Positions 32,011-43,900 of a DNA stretch of 64,000 nt are shown here, one piece after another. Source of the stretch: Siphonodentalium dalli (Eukaryota; Mollusca; Scaphopoda; Gadilida; Siphonodentaliidae). The stretch spans positions 22,134,991 to 22,198,990 of the forward strand of contig CP136061.1 in the NCBI GenBank assembly GCA_032622095.1, read 5' to 3'. The notes beneath the pieces are model-generated. The model worked only from the letters and a program-made list of their open reading frames with translations, was not told the origin of the DNA and did no database searches. The translations under genes were made by a program, and so were the position numbers. Every line of letters begins with the position of its first letter. The first letter of the stretch is position 1.

Positions 32011-34054
32011 GTTGATATATGTTGGGTTACAATGATAGTGTGTATGAGATGTCATACAGGTTTTATAGTTGATATATGTTGGGTTACAATGACAGTGTGT
32101 ATGAGATGTCATACAGGTTTTATAGTTGATATATGTTGGGTTACAATGATAGTGTGTATGAGATGTCATACAGCAGGTTTTATAGTTGATATATGTTGGG
32201 TTACAATGATAGTGTGTATGAGATGTCTTTCAGCAGGTTTTATAGTTGATATATGTTGGGTTACAATGATAGTGTGTATGAGATGTCTTACAGCAGGTTT
32301 TATAGTTGATATATGTTGGGTTACAATGATAGTGTGTATGAGATGTCATACAGCAGGTTTTATAGTTGATATATGTTGGGTTACAATGATAGTGTGTATG
32401 AGATGTCATACAGCAGGTTTTATAGTTGATATATGTTGGGTTACAATGATAGTGTGTATGAGATGTCTTACAGCAGGTTTTATAGTTGATATATGTTGGG
32501 TTACAATGATAGTGTGTATGAGATGTCATACAGCAGGTTTTATAGTTGATATATGTTGGGTTACAATGATAGTGTGTATGAGATGTCATACAGCAGGTTT
32601 TATAGTTGATATATGTTGGGTTACAATGATAGTGTGTATGAGATGTCATACAGCAGGTTTTATAGTTGATATATGTTGGGTTACAATGATAGTGTGTATG
32701 AGATGTCTTTCAGCAGGTTTTATAGCAATGATAGTGTGTATGAGATGTCATACAGCAGGTTTTATAGTTGATATATGTTGGGTTACAATGACAGTGTGTA
32801 TGAGATGTCATACAGCAGGTTTTATAGTTGATATATGTTGGGTTACAATGATAGTGTGTATGAGATGTCATACAGCAGGTTTTATAGTTGATATATGTTG
32901 GGTTACAATGACAGTGTGTATGAGATGTCATACAGCAGGTTTTATAGTTGATATATGTTGGGTTACAATGATAGTGTGTATGAGATGTCATACAGCAGGT
33001 TTTATAGTTGATATATGTGGGTTACAATGACAGTGTGTATGAGATGTCTTACAGCAGGTTTTATAGTTGATATATGTGGGTTACAATGACAGTGCGTATG
33101 AGATGTCATACAACAGGTTTTATAGTTGATATATGTGGGTTACAATGACAGTGTGTATGAGATGTCATACAACAGGTTTTATAGTTGATATATGTGGGTT
33201 ACAATGACAGTGCGTATGAGATGTCATACAACAGGTTTTAAAGTTGATATATGTGGGTTACAATGATAGTGTGTATGAGATGTCTTACAGCAGGTTTTAT
33301 AGTTGATATATGTGGGTTACAATGATAGTGTGTATGAGATGTCATACAGCAGGTTTTATAGTTGATATATGTTGGTTACAATGATAGTGTGTATGAGATG
33401 TCTTACAGCAGGTTTTATGGTTGATATATGTTGGGTTACAATGATAGTGTGTATGAGATGTCATACAGCAGGTTTTATAGTTGATATATGTTGGGTTACA
33501 ATGATAGTGTGTATGAGATGTCTTACAGCAGGTTTTATGGTTGATATATGTGGGTTACAATGATAGTGTGTATGAGATGTCATACAGCAGGTTTTATAGT
33601 TGATATATGTTGGGTTACAATGATAGTGTGTATGAGATGTCATACAGCAGGTTTTATAGTTGATATATGTGGGTTACAATGATAGTGTGTATGAGATGTC
33701 ATACAACAGGTTTTATAGTTGATATATGTGGGTTACAATGATAGTGTGTATGAGATGTCTTACAGCAGGTTTTATAGTTGATATATGTGGGTTACAATGA
33801 TAGTGTGTATGAGATGTCATACAGCAGGTTTTATAGTTGATATATGTGGGTTACAATGATAGTGTGTATGAGATGTCATACAACAGGTTTTATAGAGATG
33901 ATAGTGTGTATGAGATGTCATACAGCAGGTTTTATAGCAATGATAGTATGTATGAGATACACAGCAGGTTTAATAGTCGATATATGTTGGGTCACATGAA
34001 TCTGTACAATGCTTCTTGGACAGTTATACAGCATTGCAAAGTCACTAACATATA

Positions 34055-34258
34055 CAGTAATGGCCTAAGTAATCGACTCCTTAACCACAGAAGAATTATG
34101 GATAACTTTTCAGGAAATATGGCTTGTTGCCATTCATCGAAAAGCTCTCAGTGAGAGCTTCCCAATGAATGGCAACAAGCCATATTTCCGACTAGATCCT
34201 GAAAAGTTACCCATAATTATCATGTGGTTAAGGAGTCGATTATTTAGAGCATTAGTGT
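34055..34258. mobile_element. Foldback MITE, Tc1/mariner-like (copy 1, diverged)
   Basis: Near-palindromic: the arm with AATCGACTCCTTAACCACAG returns inverted as TGTGGTTAAGGAGTCGATT. The ends resemble CAGTAATGCCC inverted repeats next to TA. Related copies lie at 46,499 and 62,232. This copy sits between the 60-bp array border and the last exon. Confidence 0.8.
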
Positions 34259-34815
34259 ATAACAGTAGGAAGAGTTGATAACGTGGTTATAGGCTCTCAA
34301 TGCATTTGCGATGTGAATAGAAAGTTATTGAAATTTTGGCAATCAACTAACAAATGACAACATATAACCACATATCACCTAAAATTATATCTGCTTCTCG
34401 AGGTGTCCAAATTTTACTCATTACAGTATTTACGAGAACATTTATGGGAAGTACTGAAACTACTAATGATTTCTTTTGTTTTGATACCAAGACAATAATT
34501 TATCCACTGCTCAATACCTCTATTGACTACCTTAAGCCTGCCTAATAAACGTTATACAGTGCGATGTAATTATAATAACATAAATATTTACATTCATTTT
34601 ATGCAAATGAAGCATGTGTTTATGGAATCAGAGGCTAAGAGTAAATGTTCCTATCTAAATTTTCACAGGGGACACTTTGGGACAATGGAATTGGGCAATG
34701 TGCCAATAAAATTTTAATCAAATATGTTATTATTTTCTGCCGAAAGAGAAAATGCTGTGATTGACGCTTTAACTTAAAAACTTCCTGCTGAAAAATTCCC
34801 GAAGCTAGAACTCAC
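34259..34815. other. Intron sequence with no recognised feature
   Basis: AT-rich unique-looking sequence next to the donor of exon l. I searched it on the minus strand for the expected next SLC37 exon and saw none. Confidence 0.5.
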
Positions 34816-34920
34816 CTAGATCAGCAGATATTGCAGCGCTTATGAGATTGGCAACACCACCAACAAAGAAGCCAGATAGAGCCAACAAGGCTATGTTGCC
34901 GTACAATGAACCAGTAAAAC
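34816..34920 (-). CDS. SLC37A3: SLC37A3-like exon l (105 nt), last exon visible
   Basis: Acceptor TTTCACAG, donor GTGAGT. It encodes FTGSLYGNIALLALSGFF, then VGGVANLISAAISADL and the first base of a glycine codon. The SAAISADLG end matches the family just before helix 11. The strong donor implies another exon downstream, but none is found in 34,000-34,815, so it must lie beyond the minisatellite, left of position 1. Confidence 0.93.
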
Positions 34921-37900
34921 CTGTGAAATTAATTGAAGTAACATTGCTTTTTAAGTTAATCACATCTTTAATAGATAACACAGCAGCTTGTATATAGAGG
35001 ATCTCACATGAGTTTCTATTTTATACGGAATTTATCAACCGAGTTCACTAAATTCGATTTGAGCCGAGATTTACCGAGGCTCAAATAGAATTTAGAGGAC
35101 GAGGTTGATAAATTACGTATAAAATAGGACGAGTGTGAGATACCTTTTATCACATGATCAAATAAACCCGAAGCAACGCGAAATATTCATCGAAAACAAC
35201 AATCATAAACTACAGCGATCGCAAGTTATTTGAAGAACACCATGACGTCATCGCACGCGCTGATATTAAACGTGTCTATTACCGATAATTATGAAACTGC
35301 TTTAATGGCCAAATTATGTGATAAAATAAAATATAAATTAAAAAAATCAAAATTAAAAAACTCAGTTTATTTTGACATCCAACTTCACTATTCATTACAT
35401 GTTATACCATGTAATATTCGCAATCGTTCGGAGCACAGCATGTGACATAACTCTATCTAAAAATTCTAAAACTAGTAACAAAAAAAAGTTCCACTTGATT
35501 ATCGCAGTATCTAAGAAAATATCGATATAAAATCAATATCAATTGATAGAAGAGTTACCGGTCAAGTGTATTCGATTAATATTTATTATTTTTACCCCGG
35601 AAACTATATAAAACGTATTATAGGAACAGATAGACCACCTTTAAAACTAATAGACACACTATAAAGCTAATGAGCGAAACAGAAATGAGAAATGGTTCAT
35701 TGTGTGGAAAAAGTCCATTATTATAGGCCTAAGATTAAAGGTCAATTACTATTAAATTTCCTTTATATTAAGCAATAGAAGATTATATGCGATACTGATA
35801 CATACTACTATATATGAATAAAGTTGGAATGGCAAGTATAAGCATGGGCATCACCACAATAGCACGGCGCTGGAACCTGTCCTGAAAAAACAAATAGGAA
35901 AGTCAGTTGAAATTCTCAATTTATATACTTCCCATATAAAGTAACACCATTCATGAGAATATTGCGAAAATCAAGCAAAATAAATTATCTTTATTGGAAA
36001 AAGCGTAAAGAAGTTCCAGTGACGAGGGAGTTGTCTGAGAACACTGAATTTTTGTTTATTTGGCCTCAGTTCGTGAAATTTAATATGCCGATGATGATAT
36101 AATCACAACGATTTATATATTGTAGGCCAAGTTAGGTAATTCAATTTTCTCAGCTAGGATTTCACAATGGACAAACTAAAAATATAATAAACTTTGGTAA
36201 AGAATAATTCGCACTTCTAAATATAATTAGTATGTTATTTTTATAATTGTAAGCAACACCCAGGAAATATGCAAAGCATTTTCCCCATTTTGTGCTGAAT
36301 GCAATTAAGTTTGTCATTGTGGAAGTGAGATCCGTCAGGAAATTTTCACAAACAAAACTGTCTGTGATATTTAGTCATATTGTGAAATATTTTTCTACAC
36401 CATAGTTGCTATAACGTTAAGTCAATGTCGTGAAACGCTGCACATCACATGTCACAGATGTGAACACTGAGCAAAAATCTATATCCGTACCATTAAAATG
36501 GTACAACACTAAGCTATCAGATACATCTCTAATATCTGCAACTACCCAAGCAGCCCCACAAAAATGCTAAGTATTCTCATATGGCCTACCCTTAGTAGAA
36601 GAAGAGATTTCTACTCTCTTATTTTCTTCCATAAAATCCTATATAACCATGTAAACATCACCGACTCTGCTCCTCTTACAAGACCACAAACTTCTCCACC
36701 CCTTCTACTGACCAAATATATCAGCACTTCCTTCTATCCTCGAACAATCTCTCTCTGGAACAATATCCCAACCGACACGGCCCATATCCAGGATGCATTA
36801 ATGTTTAAGGATGCCCTCCACAATTATTTCTATGAACCCGGCAAAGGCAAGCAGGGCTCCTCCACAAAACCACCACTAACCCGATCACCATAGTGCCATA
36901 AGAATGGTAAAACAAATTTAATGCTCTTATTTTAGTAATAAACAAAAAACAAAACAAAATTCATTTATCCATATAAATATCTTTTATTCATAATAATCCT
37001 CAGTTCACTGTATACTGTATACTGTAGATGTAAATCACATCAGTTGTCAGACTTATAAAATGTATGGAACTATAAAACCTGCTGTATGGAATGGATTTAA
37101 AAGGGCTCCCTCTAAATAACAACAAAAAATACAAAAGAATACAAAATTCTGAAGAAAGCTAGAAATTATGCTCACCGATAAAAAACCAGCTATAGTTCCA
37201 CCTAAAAGAGAAACAAAATTGAATGAATGAGCAATCAAGGTGAGTGGAGAGACAGATGGGCATACACAGAGTATGTAAAGAGAGTGCGAAAGCAAAACAT
37301 TCAACAACATGACAATTATTTTGGGAGAGTGATCCATCGTGACCCATTATAACACAGAGTATGTAAAGAGAGTGCGAAAGCAAAACACTCAACAACGTGA
37401 CAATTATTTTGGGAGAGTGGTTCATGGTGACCCATTATAACACACAGTATGTAAAGAGAGTGCGAAAGCAAAACACTCAACGTGACAATTATTTTGGGAG
37501 AATGATTCATCGTGACCCATTATAACACACAGTATGTAAAGAGAGTGCGAAAGCAAAACACTCAACGTGACAATTATTTTGGGAGAATGATTCATCGTGA
37601 CCCATTATAACACACAGTATGTAAAGAGGGTGCGAAAGCAAAACACTCAACGTGACAATTATTTTGGGAGAATGATTCATCGTGACCCATTATAATGCAC
37701 AGTATGTAAAGAGGGTGCGAAAGCAAAACACTCAACGTGACAATTATTTTGGGAGAATGATTCATCGTGACCCATTATAACGCACAGTATGTAAAGAGAG
37801 TGCGAAACCAAAACACTCAACAACGTGACAATTATTTTGGATGAATGATTCATCGTGACCCACGCGTTTTATCCAAACATCACAATATACCACCATGAAT

Positions 37901-40900
37901 CACCGCAACACCATGGGTCACCGGTAATTACTGCAAACATTCTATATATCCAACCGGAATCGCATACCACCATGAATCACCGCAACACCATGGGTCACCG
38001 GTAATTACCGCAAACATTTTATATATCCAACAGGAATCGCATACCACCACGAATCACTGCAACACCATGGGTCACCGGTAATTACCGCAAACATTCTATA
38101 TATCCAACGGGAATCGCATACCACCACGAATCACCGCAATACCATGGGTCACTGGTAATTACCACAAACATTCTATATATCCAACGGGAATCGCATACCA
38201 CCACGAATCACCGCAACACCATGGGTCACCGGTAATTACTGCAAACATTATATAAATCCAACGGGAATCGCATACCACCACGAATCACCGCAACACCATG
38301 GGTCACCGGTAATTAGCGCAAACATTCTATATATCCAACAGGAATCGCATTGCATAGGTCTACAATTTCATGCCAACAGTTTCTATAAACAATGCACAAC
38401 TAGAGATGGGCTTGTCCCAGATGGGACTAAGTAATACCTCCCGTATTCAAATGTTATTCGAATGAAGTAGCCATTACCATATATTTGGCACTGAAATTAT
38501 GTCAACAGGTAACCCTAACCCTAAACCCCCTAACCCTAACCCCTAACTCTAATCCTAAATTTATTGACTGAATAAAAGCTCAGAGAAAATTATGCATGTT
38601 GCCAAAAACTTTCTAAGTCGAAAAAGGGGGATAACTCCACCAAAAAATGTCGGACTAACGTCATAATCGCAGGTGCACAGGTTCCCATGGTACTAAATAT
38701 TTGTGCCAAGTTTTAAAAAAATTGACCTAAAAATGTAGGAATAAAAGCTCGGACAAAATTATACATGTTGCAAAAAAATTCTAAGTCGAAAAAGGAGGTA
38801 TAACTCCACCAAAAAAAAGTCTGACAGACGTCATAATCACAGGTGCACAGGTTCCCATGGTGGTTGATGTCTGTGCCAAGTTTCACGGAAAATGATCATA
38901 AAACGACTGAGAAAAACTCCGGACAAAATTGTGCCCACGGTACGACAGACAGACGGACAGACGGCTCGACAGATGGACGGACAGATGGCGCGAAGGACGG
39001 ACGGACAAGCTGATACCAGTATACCCCCCACAACTCGTTGCGGGGGGTATAATGAATTGGTCTCAAAATAAATGCGCAGGTTACATAAATCAATAAATAA
39101 CGACCTCGCCAGCATGTGTAATAGAGCTGTTAGCTATTAATGCACTGATTGTGTAATGCCCTATCGAAGCTGGAATACCTGGAGATACACCTTCTCAATA
39201 AGATGTCATAAACCTGCTATTGTTGACCCTGTTGATGTGACTAAATATGATATCAGATCCACAATTTCAAGTCCCCCACGAAATGGCCCTTTTATGAGAA
39301 ACCACAAAAATTTATGCCAATGAAATCAAAGCCATTTACAGTAGTGATACTGGGACAACAATGTTACTATTTTTAGAACAATACTCTGTGGCAGTGATTA
39401 ACCCTTCGATGACTGGAGTTACCTCCCTTATTAACCTTCGATGACTGGAGCTACCTGAAATTTTGCGAAAACCATGTAACACATATAAGAGAATGCATTG
39501 GCCTAAGAATATTTACCTTGACCTTGTAAGCCAGTGCATTCTCTTATATATATGTGAGGCTCCCTATGGGAGACTCGCATATATAAGAGAATGCACTGGC
39601 ACAGGGTCTTTAATGCTGCTTTAGCGCAGCTCCGGCGGTCATGAAAGGGTTAATGTTTTTTTATGGACAATATCTCAGAGATTATGTGACATTAGCAGCC
39701 AGATGCTGACAGCCTGTTTATTCTATACACATGTGTATTCATAAAATATATCTGTACAATATATAAACAGCGACGAGATTCTGGTAGCCTGTTTATTCTA
39801 TACATGGGGTATTCACAAAATATATCCCTACAAAATACAGGCGTACTTTTGCCCGTGTATTTAGCCACTTTGTGTATGTCTGTGGTTGGTTGTAACCTGC
39901 TCCACCATATTATTGTTTTGAAGAGTAATCATGTTCTATTGGGGTTGTTAGATTGACAATGTGATTAGCAGTTTTTATGTCTTGTCGGGTCGATTTTGCT
40001 GTTCGGATCAGATTTTATGTTTGAACTATGTGTTGGATAATTGTATAAATGGATCGGAAAATAAACCCTTCACTGGCAGCTACCGGTATGTGGACATTAA
40101 ATAAAACGTTTGGGTGCCGATCACACAGTAATATCATGCTGCCTGATAAGGCAATAATTATGTTTTCAAACTGATACGGACGACCATCGTCCAAAAACGC
40201 AACATCAGAATACACAGCACATGGCATGTCGATACAAAATATGGAACATGTTTTGGTTGAGTATATCTCACATATAAGCCTATTACTCTTAGGCTGGACC
40301 GTGATATATATATATCACTGAGGATGAGGAACATTTCAAAATACACTGTCCTCGTTATAACATTCAATGGATATTACTATATGAAAAAATGGAACAAATT
40401 ACAACTAATTTTATGGAACTTGTCGGAAATGCCAAATTACATATTCTTTTTTCTGTTGATGATCGAATATGTAATAGGGCATTTTATTCAGTTATTTTAT
40501 TCAGACAGCTTCATAAATAAGACATAAGTAATCTGACAACAACAACATCCACTAGCCAATGCTGGACATTAACTTTATATTTCCCTATTTATGCTTGATT
40601 TCCGTGTCATGTTATATGTCTGTTTTCTTTATTTTCTGTATGTCACATGTACATGTATATTGCCATACCGGAATGTACTTGTTTTTGGTCATGCAATAAA
40701 GGTCTATCTATCTATCTATAAGCATGTGTAAAATACACAGGCTACCAGCATCTGGCCACATATGTTTGTTATGTGACTTTATGGGGATAGTAATACAAAC
40801 ATCAAAACATGTTTTATAAAAAAAAATTTAAAGAACTTTTGTTAGGCCAAAAAAAAAAGAAGTTTTGGTTCTCAGGCCCTGCCGCATTGAATAAAAAGGG

Positions 40901-43900
40901 CCGCATTAGGCCTTTTTATTGCAATGCCTGATGTTATGACAAAAACAATTTGAAAAAAAAGAAAAAAAAAGGTTTTTTTTTGTGTGGATTTTATCAACAT
41001 GTCCATAGCAGATATGTCTTGAATATTAGTGTGCATTGAGCTCTAACATGTAATGTGTTAAAAAGTGACTTGCAGGCTTACAACATGAAGTAGATGACTA
41101 CAATTAAGAAAATGATTAGCTGATCCTCATGCTCTTTTTACAATTAGTCATTGTGAACAACTTACACTAATTGTAACTTTATACAATTGAAAGGCACAGG
41201 ACTAAATTCAGGATAACATATTAGAATGGGGAGGTATCAGTTTTTAGACAACAATAACAGTAGTTAATGTCAGGGGCATTATATATTGTTAGGTCATCCC
41301 AGTCATACACTGGTAGTACAATGTCATTTTTATATAAGACTATATGAGTTTATATGCATAACAGTTCCCTCTACCTCTCTGGTTATTACTAGACAGAGGA
41401 AGGTATCTTTGTCCATGCTTACTATGCGCAGAAAAAAATAAAAAATAAAAATAAAACCCTCCCTCATTGATTTGAAGAAAAAAAATGCCCGAGAACCAAA
41501 ACACATTTTTTTGTTGGCCTTATTGGAAGTATTTTCCAAGGAGGGCCCCAGTCTTTTAAAATGAACTCACCAATGATTCCTCCCACATCGTTCCATATAG
41601 ATATCTCGTCTGATTTCTTTTCATCCCATCCACACACCTCATTAAGATAATATGAACTCACCAATGATTCCCCCCACATCGTTCCATATAGATATCTCGT
41701 CTGATTTCTTTTCATCCCATCCACACACCTCATTAAGATAACATGAACTCACCAATGATTCCTCCCACATCGTTCCATATAGATATCTCGTCTGATTTCT
41801 TTTCATCCCATCCATACACCTCATTAAGATAGTATGGCAGCCAGAAGAAGAAGGAATAATTGACTAGCTTCAAACACGCATAAGCAAGCGAGTACTGTAA
41901 AAGACAAAACACAATGCCTATATTTAAGCTGAACGGGTCACTCTCACCAAAAAAAGTGCTGAAGGGTACACAGGGTTTGAAAATGTGCTGAAGGGTACAC
42001 AGGATTTGTGATCGGCACAAACACCATTACTTAAATTGTGTTTATGAAAGTCTGGCGCCCATTAGCAGTTTGTTTTCAGTACATTTTAATATTCATTGGA
42101 ACGTAAACAATTATTCTCTAACAGAAATCATGGCAGGTACGAAAACTGAATGCCTTTAGAACGACATTTCAAACCCTGTGTACCATTCAGCACATTTTGA
42201 AAATCCTGTGTACCCTTCAGCACTTTTTTTGGTGAGAGTGACCCCTTCAGCTATATTTAACCCTTTCAGTGACAAGTCCGATTTAGAGCTCTTTCCATCA
42301 ATGTATCACATTATTATAATCAATAAATTTGAAAAATGATCAAGGAAATATGGGTTGCTACAAAAATCGCACTTGGCACTGAAAGGGTTAAAATCAGGAA
42401 GGTAAAAGAACAAAATCTGTCTATATTTTAATATTTTTTCTGTTTAGGGTGGTTTTAATGAATGTGACTATTTTAACGGCATACCCTCCATGAAGGCCAT
42501 CCTGTCTACTCAACGTGATAAGAGCTTGTATTAATATTGTAGTATACTGATTAGGTTGTCATCCATGACATAATTTATGTCGTACATCTCTATTAATTAA
42601 TGTTGTAGTATAGTCCTTCGATAGTGGAAAACGGCAGGTGCTCTGCCAATCGCGTGGCTCTTTTGAAGTTTACGAGTGCTGTTTTGGAAGTCGAATTATA
42701 TAATAATTATCAAAGAGGGATTGTTATAAAAGATAATACAATCAACAATGTTATCTGAAACAAAACATTGTTTAACCCTTTACCCAACAAACCGGCCAAA
42801 ACCGGCCACATAAAGCTTCAACAGCCTAAAATATCTTCGGTCTGTCTCAATAGAACCATACAAATATGGATATCATTGGAACCGGCTCCTTGACCACATT
42901 GTGATAGTTACAGTTATGCCCTGTGCCAATGCATTCTCTTATATATGCGAGTCGACCATAGGTCGCCTCGCATATATAAGAGAATGCATTGGCCTAAAAA
43001 ATTCTTTTTTTAACATTTTTTACAATTTTTCTTACATTCTTTAACAATTTTTTAATTTTTAATGTGTTAAGCCAATGCATTCTCTTATATATGCGAGGCG
43101 ACCTATGGTCGACTCGCATATATAAGAGAATGCATTGGCACAGGGTCCTTCTGTTGGGTAAAGGGTTAATTAACCATAGCATCATGCCTCTCTAATAATT
43201 GCTGGCACAGAAAATAAATGTATAACTGAATTAAATTAACTTAAATCCTTCACCGCAATGCGCGTACAACATATGGTCAATTTCGGAAAGTTATTAATCA
43301 GAAGAGTGTCGTCTGCTCACGTTTGCATGGGCTCTGTATGGGTGAAATTATAAAATTGTTAAAGAATACAAGAAAAAATTATTAAAATTGTAACAAAATT
43401 GTTAGGCCAATGCATTCTCTTATATATGCGAGGCGACCTATGGTCGACTCGCATATATAAGAGAATGCATTGGCACAGGGTAAAAAATCCCGACTTACGA
43501 CTCGATCTAATGTGTCTGACATTTAGAGAATGAGGTACAACATATGCTCAATTTCGGAAAGTTATTAATCAGATTCAGTGAGTCAAGGTCGCTTGATTCA
43601 GAAGGCATCTCCACGGAATCGGAACCGGAGCAGTCAATGTGAGGTACATGTACTATCAGTATCCATGTATCCAGTGTCTGCCATGGCTAACTATATAATG
43701 TGAGGTACTATCAGTATCCATGTATCCAGTGTCTGCCATGGCTAACTATATAATGTGAGGTACTATCAGTATCCATGTATCCAGTGTCCGCCATGGCTAA
43801 CTATATAATGTCAGGTACTATCAGTATCCATATATCCAGTGTCTGCCATGCCTAACTATATAATGTCAGGTACTATCAGTATCCATGTATCCAGTGTCCG

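Larger units (their letters stand above)
1..33990. repeat. 60-bp minisatellite, >33.9 kb, continues past left edge
   Basis: The standard unit is 60 bp and begins TTACAATGATAGTGTGTATG; later marks are CAGCAGGTTTTATAG and GATATATGTTGGG. Recurrent length classes are 59 bp (TGTGGG for TGTTGGG), 57 bp (CATACAGGTT, lacking GCA) and 42 bp (an 18-bp deletion giving TATAACAATG or TATAGCAATG). Point variants such as CATACAG/CTTACAG/CTTTCAG, TATAG/TATGG, GATAG/GACAG and GGGTTAC/GGCTTAC mark individual units. I estimate about 580 units. The right edge (33,880-33,990) is decayed, as expected for an array border. Many long ORFs on both strands arise from stop-free units of length 3n and I do not call them genes. 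The strand is arbitrary. Confidence 0.98.

Noticed and set aside
1-33990. Dozens of long ORFs on both strands (up to 490 codons) with repeating MRCHTAGFIVDICW or MTSHTHCHCNPTYIN
   Set aside because: The unit is 60 bp with no stop in several frames, so openness is automatic. The frames are broken at 59-bp units, both strands are equally open, and no unique coding sequence flanks them. I do not regard them as a cysteine-rich repeat protein.
1-33990. CRISPR-like reading of regularly spaced repeats
   Set aside because: Units are directly adjacent with no unique spacers, and the surroundings are clearly those of an animal genome with spliced genes.
37053-37510. Minus-strand ORFs of 64-94 codons with SHSLYILCV repeats
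   Set aside because: Mostly the 85-88 bp minisatellite. Only the GTIAGFLS part is real coding sequence, and it is bounded by its own splice sites as a 26-nt exon.
38509-38556. Telomere or chromosome end (CCCTAA repeats)
   Set aside because: Only a few imperfect units, inside a dispersed element that recurs elsewhere, and the gene continues on both sides.
41464-41733. Extra SLC37 exon copies with EVCGWDEKKSDE as true alternative exons
   Set aside because: The copies lack a splice acceptor of their own and would shift the frame by 91 nt. They are better read as a tandem partial duplication with competing donors.
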